Shown here in pieces: positions 15,779 through 20,832 of a stretch of 20,832 bases of DNA. Each line of letters starts with the position of its first letter. Positions within the stretch are counted from its first letter, which is position 1. The DNA is from Jimgerdemannia flammicorona (Eukaryota; Mucoromycota; Endogonomycetes; Endogonales; Endogonaceae): positions 1-20,832 of the forward strand of contig RBNI01001789.1 in the NCBI GenBank assembly GCA_003990745.1, in the 5' to 3' direction. The translations under genes were made by a program, and so were the position numbers. The notes under the pieces were generated by a model. That model saw nothing but the letters and a program-made list of their open reading frames with translations. It was not told the origin of the DNA and did no database searches.

Positions 15779-17388
15779 ACTTCCCCCCAGAGTGGTTCTC
15801 TCCAGGTGTCCCCGTCCCATCTCAGATTCCGTTGTCGCTTCTGGTGTGCCCTGAGTGGTTCCTCATGCTGTCCCCCCTTCTTCTTTCTCAGTTGCTTGTC
15901 CCGAACTTTCAGGTTTACTCTTCTTCTGGGGCTCTTTTGTCCCCTCTTTTTTCTTCGGCTGACTGCCCCCTTTCTCTCCTTCAAGTCTTTGCCTTATCCC
16001 TGGGTCCTCGTTTTGTTTTTCCTGCGACTCCCTCCCAATTCTCCTCCACCAATCCGGCTCGTCTTCTGCGCTTTCGACATGCTCTTGACCTTGCCATCTT
16101 CTTTGAGGATCGTGGTGAGATGCCCTCTTGCTATTTTGTTCCTAGTGATTGGGTCCCCCCTCCCAATGTCTCTTCACACTGCGTATTCCTCGACATGGCT
16201 TGCTCACTGTCTGTTCCTGGACACACTCACTCTTGCTTGGTTTCAGACCGTGCTGTGCGTATCGCACTTAAATCGGTCAAGCAACTGCCTTTGCACTTGC
16301 TCACAGTCACTGATAAGAATCAGGGTTTTGTACTTATTCCTAAATCACTCTACCTTGATGGCCTTTCTGCCCTCCTTCGAGCCACGGCTTACGAGCCTAG
16401 TGCTCTTGGATTGGATGAGGTTCTCACTCTCCTTCGGGTTTCTCTAGCTTTTGCTAGATCACTTTCGGACTCTCCTTTTGTGAACCCCATTTTTAACTTC
16501 TTCCAGGACTCTTTGTCCTCTCTGGATGTTCATCTTCCAGTTTTCTATGCCCTTCCCAAAGTTCACAAGCCTCTTCTGGCTTGGCGTCCTATCATGGCAG
16601 CTTTTTGTTCGCCTACCACTGAGATTTCGAAGTGGCTTTCTCGCTTCTTCCTCTCCTGGATGGCTCTTCTTCAACACCATCTTGGGCCTGAATATACTAT
16701 TCTTTGGAATACTCAGGAGCTCGCCCTTCTCTGTTCCACCACTGTGCCCATTCATCATTTTTCCCATTTGGCCTCTGGTGACTTCTCTTCTTTCTATACT
16801 GCTATTCGTTTTGATGAGATCGATGATTGTCTTCGCTTCTTGGGTTCTATTGTTTTCTCTTTGGATTCCTCTGTTTCATTGGCTTCCATTGTTGAGCTTA
16901 CACTCCTCGTCTGCCACTCTAATTTCTTTGAGTCGGCCCTTGGCTATTTTCACCAGGTATCTGGTATTGCCATGGGAATGAATTGTGCCCCCACCCTTGC
17001 CAACTTGGTTGGTCTGGCTCATGAACTTCGTGTGATACGTGATCTTACTTCACCTCTGTCCATCGCGTTCCGGGCTGGGGATATCTTCTTTCGCCGATAC
17101 ATTGATGACTTTATTGTCTTCACTGTTGCTGATGTTGATATCCCTAGTATATTCTTGGGCATCTACCCTCCCCATCACTCCATTACTTGGGTGTACAGTA
17201 TGACTAGTATTCCCTTTTTGGACCTTTCCATTTCTCTTTCCCCCTTTCGAACTGTTGTATATTCTCGTTTCCCTCATTCCCAACAGTTCCCTGACTTCTT
17301 GTCCAACCATCCTTGTCGCACTCTTCTTGAATGCATTCGTGGTCAGGCTCGTCGTCTTGCTTTATGCTGCTCCCATCGTTCTGATTGA
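15709..17388 (+). CDS. Penelope-like reverse transcriptase (ORF2), ended by an in-frame TGA
   Basis: The frame is open from 15709 (a GTG, not a credible start) to TGA 17386-17388; real entry is probably by frameshift at 15745. Numbering from 15709, RT motifs are TDKNQG (201-206), FYALPKVHK (LPKVHK 282-287), RPI at 293, ASGDFSSFYTAI with catalytic D358, SGIAMGMNCAPTLAN (418 on), RRYIDDF with YIDD 464-467, and IPFLDLSI with D505. LPKVHK, the GxAMG..CAP..AN box and the thumb word SNHP are typical of Penelope-like RT. All catalytic Asp residues are kept. No GIY-YIG endonuclease is seen before or after the RT, so it would belong with endonuclease-lacking types such as Athena or Coprina, pending phylogeny. 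Fused to ORF1 the product would be about 1080 aa. Confidence 0.82.
   Translation: MLPFVGLAAFKKSQREEEDLPLLNFPPEWFSPGVPVPSQIPLSLLVCPEWFLMLSPLLLSQLLVPNFQVYSSSGALLSPLFSSADCPLSLLQVFALSLGPRFVFPATPSQFSSTNPARLLRFRHALDLAIFFEDRGEMPSCYFVPSDWVPPPNVSSHCVFLDMACSLSVPGHTHSCLVSDRAVRIALKSVKQLPLHLLTVTDKNQGFVLIPKSLYLDGLSALLRATAYEPSALGLDEVLTLLRVSLAFARSLSDSPFVNPIFNFFQDSLSSLDVHLPVFYALPKVHKPLLAWRPIMAAFCSPTTEISKWLSRFFLSWMALLQHHLGPEYTILWNTQELALLCSTTVPIHHFSHLASGDFSSFYTAIRFDEIDDCLRFLGSIVFSLDSSVSLASIVELTLLVCHSNFFESALGYFHQVSGIAMGMNCAPTLANLVGLAHELRVIRDLTSPLSIAFRAGDIFFRRYIDDFIVFTVADVDIPSIFLGIYPPHHSITWVYSMTSIPFLDLSISLSPFRTVVYSRFPHSQQFPDFLSNHPCRTLLECIRGQARRLALCCSHRSD
15739..15745 (+). promoter_or_regulatory. Candidate -1 ribosomal frameshift heptamer A AAA AAA
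   Basis: In the ORF1 phase the sequence reads TCA AAA AAA GTC, so the seven A residues 15739-15745 have exactly the X-XXY-YYZ phasing of a -1 slippery site. The RT frame is the -1 frame and has no early ATG (its first Met is about 50 codons in). A shift here would fuse ORF1 from residue ~395 to the RT frame beginning SQREEED. A short GAGG/CCTC stem is possible just downstream, but no strong pseudoknot was seen. Confidence 0.65.
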
Positions 17389-17793
17389 GTGTCTGCTGTT
17401 CGGGTTCTTGGCAACTTCATGGTCCATCATCGTGCCTACCCAATTTCTATCGTTTGCGATCTTCTTACTTTGGTTGAATGGTCTGTTGTTCGCTCCTCCC
17501 TTCTCTCTCCCTCTTATTCCCCCTCCCTTCTCTCTCTCCCCCCTTACCCTCTCCGTACCCCCTCTTCTTTCCCATCCCTGATTCTCGTTGCACCATTTGA
17601 TCATGCTCGATGGGTTGCTCAATGCCCTGATACTGTCCTGTGCTCTTCTCTTTCACGCCATGGACTTTCATCTCTTTCTCAACGCCCTCTGATTGCCCGT
17701 TCATGTCTTCCTTCTGTTTCTTCTCTAATCCATCACTCTTGTTTTGCATTTTTGTCACCTTCTGGTGCCTCCAACTCTGTCGGAGAGGATTAA
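17389..17793 (+). pseudogene. C-terminal part of the Penelope-like RT beyond the TGA
   Basis: The same phase stays open for 134 codons after TGA 17386-17388 and ends in TAA at 17791-17793, inside the first bases of the 3' pLTR. It reads FMVHHRAYPISIVCDLL, which resembles the thumb segment with RGYP in Penelope-like RTs, and RPLIARSCLPSVSSLI, which resembles their final conserved block. The TGA is therefore probably a single inactivating change (CGA to TGA would do it) rather than the native stop. A polypyrimidine run lies at about 17500-17580. Confidence 0.72.
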
Positions 17794-18290
17794 AAAACAT
17801 CCTTGCCCCCTCCGGGGTCTCGCACTCACTCTGGGGTCTCGGCCTTACTCTGCTCCCCTCTGCTGCCTTCGGCCCCTCGCTTCGCTCGGGCTCGCTGTGG
17901 CTCGCTCCATTTCGGCCTCACCCCTCGCTCGCACTCACCCCTCTGGGGTCTGTGGATGTTTTTTAATCTCGATTTGGATTTGTTTTGTTTGTGTTTATTT
18001 GTGATTTTTATCCTGCAACTGGGATTGGCTCCCTCTTTATCTCTGCTTATCTCTGGTGATCATGTGGTTCCTAATTCGGTTTGCCCCGAGTTGTGGCGCG
18101 TCCTCCCTTTTGGGATGTTGTATTTTGTATATAAGGACTGTGTTTTTACGTGGCAATAAACGGCTGATGCAATTTCGGTTATGTTCTTTGTTCGTCCCCC
18201 TTATACACGCTCTTCCACATATCTTCCGTTCACTTTAACACTGGCTCTGGGTTTGCTTCCTTGGCTCCCACTGGGCCTTCCTCCTCCTCT
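17788..18290 (+). repeat. 3' pLTR of the Penelope-like element (503 bp)
   Basis: It consists of the ~180-bp GC-rich module in forward orientation (17788-17968, bounded by GATTAAAAAACATCC and its complement) and the pLTR body (17954-18290) that matches 14296-14632. It ends at CCTCCTCCTCT, directly before CAGCTACAAATC of element B. It carries several C-to-T differences from the 5' copies, including loss of the ORF1 ATG (ATA), and includes TATATAAGG (18128-18136) and AATAAA (18155-18160). Confidence 0.92.
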
Positions 18291-18750
18291 CAGCTACAAA
18301 TCTAAATCTAACTTAGTGATAGATTGATTCAGAAATCTAGAGACTATACCAAATCAGAAAGAAGGCAGAAGATTACATCATCAAGTTACAAGCACTAATA
18401 AGAAAGAATGTAGAAAAGAATTACAAGACCCTAGAATCTATTCAAATCAGAGAAAAGGTTCTACTATATTGAAATATGATAAAAGCCTCATATGTAGTCA
18501 CAAAAAATGGAGCTCAAATTAAAAGGACTCTTCTATATATAAGATATCAAAAGAACTATCTTCTGGCTTAGAAAACTCTCAGGGACTATACTACCTACCA
18601 CAGTATACAGGAACAGACTCAAGAAATACCATGAATCTATATAAGAGAAGTAAAATATGATGACTGCCTGTGAGGTTCTAGTCTGTGAATCATAACAGTA
18701 TATCTTATGATCAGTAGACAATCTGTCTAGACTATTCTCTAAGAGATACA
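18291..18750 (+). pseudogene. Integrase C-terminal tail of element B, right of the insertion
   Basis: The phase starting near 18332 reads LYQIRKKAEDYIIKLQALIR, then an IREKVLLY word that matches the GDKVLL segment of gypsy integrase C-termini. A YVVTKNGAQIKRTLLY segment follows, matching the conserved NG.xLKRP box. Stops are at Gln or Trp-like positions. With 12951-13802 it forms one gene split by the Penelope-like element. No chromodomain is recognised after it. Confidence 0.65.
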
Positions 18751-19389
18751 ACACTAGTAACTACTCATCTATGAGACTTTTGAAACTAGAGAAGTTCAAA
18801 CCATCAACTGATTAGTTAAGATCAGAATTAGGCCTATGCTCTATATGAAGAGAGCTACTATTTACCATTATATCAAAATATATAAGAAAGATATCAGCTC
18901 ATAAATACTACTTTTCGACTCTCTGCCAGAGGTTATGAGATCAGAAAAAATTTCAAACTAGACTAATGAATAAGAATATTCAAAGAAGATCCTTATTTAG
19001 AAGGAAGATATAACAGTGATCTTAGAATAGTAACATTATCACAGGAGATAGCCTTTTCTTACAAGTTACTAGATTAGAGCACAAAAAGATTATATAGCAT
19101 ATGTAACTCACCCAGACTACAAGATGAGCAATGATGACTAACTATAAGTCATGATGACTATAAGATAGACATTTTAAGGAATATAAAAGAAGAACTAGAA
19201 AACTACAGTAGTAGCAACTTCAACAAGACTTACAAAAACCTAAAATAGTTCAAAAGACTTACTATAAATAAAATACCTACTACTTACCAAACTACAAGGT
19301 CCAAGAACTACTAAGGCTTCTCAGTCCAAGAAAGAATATTTCAAGACATCAGGAGAATTATGAGAACCTGTATTAGAAGGATCCCTAGT
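18751..19389 (+). pseudogene. Decayed unidentified coding-like stretch
   Basis: Readable pieces occur in two phases, for example INTTFRLSARGYEIRKNFKL (near 18900) and KEDPYLEGRYNSDLRIVTLS (near 18985), and a Gln-rich piece near 19200 in another phase. No motif is recognised. Its position after an integrase tail and before an LTR suggests a 3' ORF or remains of another element. Confidence 0.35.
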
Positions 19390-20109
19390 CTCAACTTAGA
19401 TACTGGTGACTCTTATCACTTTACTCTCTACTATTGTGAAATAGAGACAAAGATCACTACCATTACTAAATGCCTCTAGATATAGTAAGAATATAAAATA
19501 GAAAATCTTCTCTACTGGAAATTTCCTCAGGTCAGTTCTCAAGAGATACAAGATACCATCTCTATAGATATATGCAAATTGAGAGTAACCAAAAAGATCT
19601 ATCAGATCTTCAGACATGTATCTTGATCAATCCCCAACTTAAAGTATACCAGAGTCTTAGATTTTAAGAAATTGTCAGTCTACTATATAGATGTACTAGA
19701 AGCTATAGTGGCTACAGAAGTCTAATCTACTATTACTCTTAAAAATAATAAGATAGAAGAGTTCTGAAATCCCATCCTCAAGAATAATCCAGATTAATTT
19801 CTATAAGAATTAATCTCAGTATTTTAAGGCCCTAGTATCTAGGTCAGACTCTCTCAAGATTCCACCTTTGTTCTCTACTTTGTGGAGGAAAAAGTCATAG
19901 ATTGGAGAGTCTCTAATCTCCTTCTTACTGCTATTAAATATAATAATATTACTAGTAATAATATCATCCTACTAATTAATATATATGAAATAAATAAAAC
20001 AGAAACTTTCACTGACCTTATTTTCTTTGAAGATATCCTGTCCTTGACCTTTAGTCTTGATGATAGTAATAAAGACAAAGCCCCCAGGAATCTGAACATT
20101 CTACTTTAA
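19390..20109 (+). pseudogene. Decayed ~240-codon single-frame ORF before the right LTR
   Basis: One phase can be followed without indel from 19390 (LNLDTGDSYHFTLYYCEIET) to the TAA at 20107, with about ten stops, nearly all where Gln or Trp/Arg codons would give TAG, TAA or TGA. The last 75 codons (19882-20109) are clean: VEEKVIDWRVSNLLL, then a hydrophobic Ile/Asn-rich part, and FFEDILSLTFSLDDSNKDKA. I recognise no domain. The lack of frameshifts suggests that it was one protein-coding exon decayed by point transitions. Confidence 0.45.
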
Positions 20110-20606
20110 TTTATTTGTATAACCATTTGTTTGAACACTTAAATATTCTGGCATTCTGACCTTATATAACTGTTAGAAATTATTTCAGCATTCTGATCTT
20201 GTGCAACTAATTATATAAGTACTCAAATTTATACTTATAATCTAAAGTTTTCTGTGTTTAAATATCTTATTTGATTATTGGATTTTATATTTAGCTTTAT
20301 ATCTTAGTAACTATTAAATTATATTTTATATAAATACTCCTCTCATTTTCTTTGAAATAAAGTCAGTATTAAAACACTTAAGTATTTAAGTACTCAACTA
20401 CTCAAGAGTACAAAAGTTCTAGTTCTCTACTTAATTCTATATAAGCAAATCCAAGAGATAATAGAATAGTTTAAAGATAAGAAGTTTAAGGACTATAAGA
20501 TCTTAGAAAGGTACTTCAGTAGAACTTACTTATAAGAAACTTATAGTTGGTCTAAGAGATACATCTTAAAGAGAATCTAATATATTTGGAGAACTTAGTA
20601 CTCTCT
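20110..20606 (+). repeat. Right LTR copy, same family as the window start
   Basis: Positions 20273-20606 align to 195-478, including TATATAAATA (20327-20336), AATAAAGTCAGT (from 20356) and GATAAGAAGTTT. Upstream, 20150-20200 has two weak relatives of the U3 sub-repeat. The start at ~20110 is only estimated from the end of the preceding ORF. It could be the 3' LTR paired with 1-480 around a composite, or a separate copy. Confidence 0.65.
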
Positions 20607-20786
20607 ATATTAAATTATATATTTATATAATCTATATAATTATAAGTTTTTTATAATTATACTTTTTATATAATTATATAAATTATACTATATTGAGAAT
20701 TAGATTTAAGTACTATAATCAAATATCTATTCTCTAATTATACTTTCTAATTTAGATCAACTATCATAGTATATAAACTAAGAATT
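20607..20786. other. AT-rich DNA, no gene seen
   Basis: The stretch is almost only A and T with many TATATAA words and small inverted AT repeats. Nothing coding or structural beyond low complexity was found. Confidence 0.6.
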
Positions 20787-20787
20787 A

Positions 20788-20823
<36 letters not shown>
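20787..20823. repeat. (AAT)n microsatellite
   Basis: About twelve AAT units in a row near the window end, followed by a short T and A run. Confidence 0.95.
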
Positions 20824-20832
20824 TTTTAAAAA

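Larger units (their letters stand above)
13803..18290 (+). mobile_element. Penelope-like retroelement, 4488 bp, inserted in the element B integrase
   Basis: The element differs sharply from its surroundings: it is GC- and CpG-rich and pyrimidine-rich on the coding strand. Structure from left to right: inverted pLTR (13803-14310 including a GC-rich module), direct pLTR (14296-14632), ORF1 (14561-15778), -1 frameshift heptamer, RT frame to 17793, 3' pLTR (17788-18290). LTR-like repeats in direct and inverted order and an RT with the LPKVHK box are hallmarks of Penelope-like elements. Boundaries are set where the three pLTR copies stop matching (GGAGGAAGGCCC on the left; CCTCCTCCTCT on the right). 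No clear target duplication and no telomeric repeat is visible at either end. Confidence is high for an RT element and somewhat lower for the exact Penelope-like clade. Confidence 0.82.

Noticed and set aside
14502..15854. 450-codon Pro/Leu-rich frame overlapping ORF1
   Set aside because: It is longer than ORF1 but has extreme Pro/Leu composition from a CCT/CTC-rich strand, no motif, and no useful phase relation to the RT frame; the 14561-15778 frame has paired Cys/His motifs and the frameshift geometry.
14521..15984. Several minus-strand Gly/Arg-rich frames opposite ORF1
   Set aside because: They are shadows of the pyrimidine-rich coding strand, with low-complexity composition and no domain.
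16459..17800. Minus-strand and alternate-phase frames across the RT
   Set aside because: They overlap the conserved Penelope-like RT in other phases and show no recognisable sequence.
17744..18238. Overlapping frames in the 3' pLTR
   Set aside because: The sequence is a noncoding repeat present three times; the frames arise from its low stop density.
13803..18290. DIRS-like element, because of inverted terminal repeats
   Set aside because: No tyrosine recombinase or RNase H is seen, and the RT has LPKVHK and Penelope-type boxes; the repeats are direct plus inverted pLTRs rather than a DIRS internal complementary region.
18291..18330. Target-site duplication of the Penelope-like element (TCTAAT on the left, TCTAAA on the right)
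   Set aside because: The matches are short, inexact and not adjacent to the element ends, so no duplication can be claimed.

Overview
This window looks like a gene-poor, transposon-filled stretch of a eukaryotic nuclear genome, most likely a fungus. The evidence is that every recognisable protein is a retroelement protein: Ty3/gypsy chromovirus Gag-Pol with a chromodomain, and a Penelope-like reverse transcriptase. No host gene, tRNA or rRNA was recognised. Most of the window is AT-rich and its reading frames are broken mainly by stops that C-to-T or G-to-A changes explain (CGA to TGA, CAA/CAG to TAA/TAG, TGG to TGA/TAG). That fits RIP or methylation-driven decay. The fungal assignment is an inference; a more exact taxon cannot be named from the sequence.

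Layout. (1) 1-480: end of an LTR with a degenerate 35-bp sub-repeat array, a TATA box and a polyadenylation signal. (2) 696-6066: decayed chromovirus A, in the order Gag with zinc knuckle, dUTPase, aspartic protease, RT, RNase H, DDE integrase, chromodomain, and an extra unrecognised C-terminal segment, followed by a purine tract and a TGTAAG LTR start at 6068. (3) 5181-8430: a direct tandem duplication of about 1.7 kb, covering integrase tail, chromodomain, extension, LTR start and the first part of the next Gag. (4) 8067-13802: decayed element B, with Gag-like sequence, an almost complete dUTPase carrying all five motifs, then RT, RNase H and integrase. (5) 10783-12253: a 1471-bp solo LTR (TGTAAG...CTTACA) inside the RT of B, with a perfect 5-bp target duplication ACAAG. 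(6) 13803-18290: a GC- and CpG-rich, much younger Penelope-like element inserted in the integrase of B. (7) 18291-20109: the rest of the B integrase tail, then two decayed unidentified coding stretches. (8) 20110-20606: a second LTR of the same family as the left edge, then AT-rich DNA and an AAT microsatellite.

The Penelope-like element is the most interesting unit. It has a 405-codon ORF1 with a duplicated Cys/His/Trp motif. An in-phase A AAA AAA slippery heptamer links ORF1 to the RT frame in the -1 frame. The RT lacks a GIY-YIG endonuclease. A 503-bp pLTR lies at the 3' end, and the 5' end is a head-to-head inverted pLTR pair that forms a palindrome of about 830 bp. One in-frame TGA interrupts the RT; beyond it the frame stays open to the pLTR boundary.

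Order of events (inference): A and B inserted, were partly duplicated and decayed; the solo LTR entered B; the Penelope-like element inserted later and has so far largely escaped the decay.
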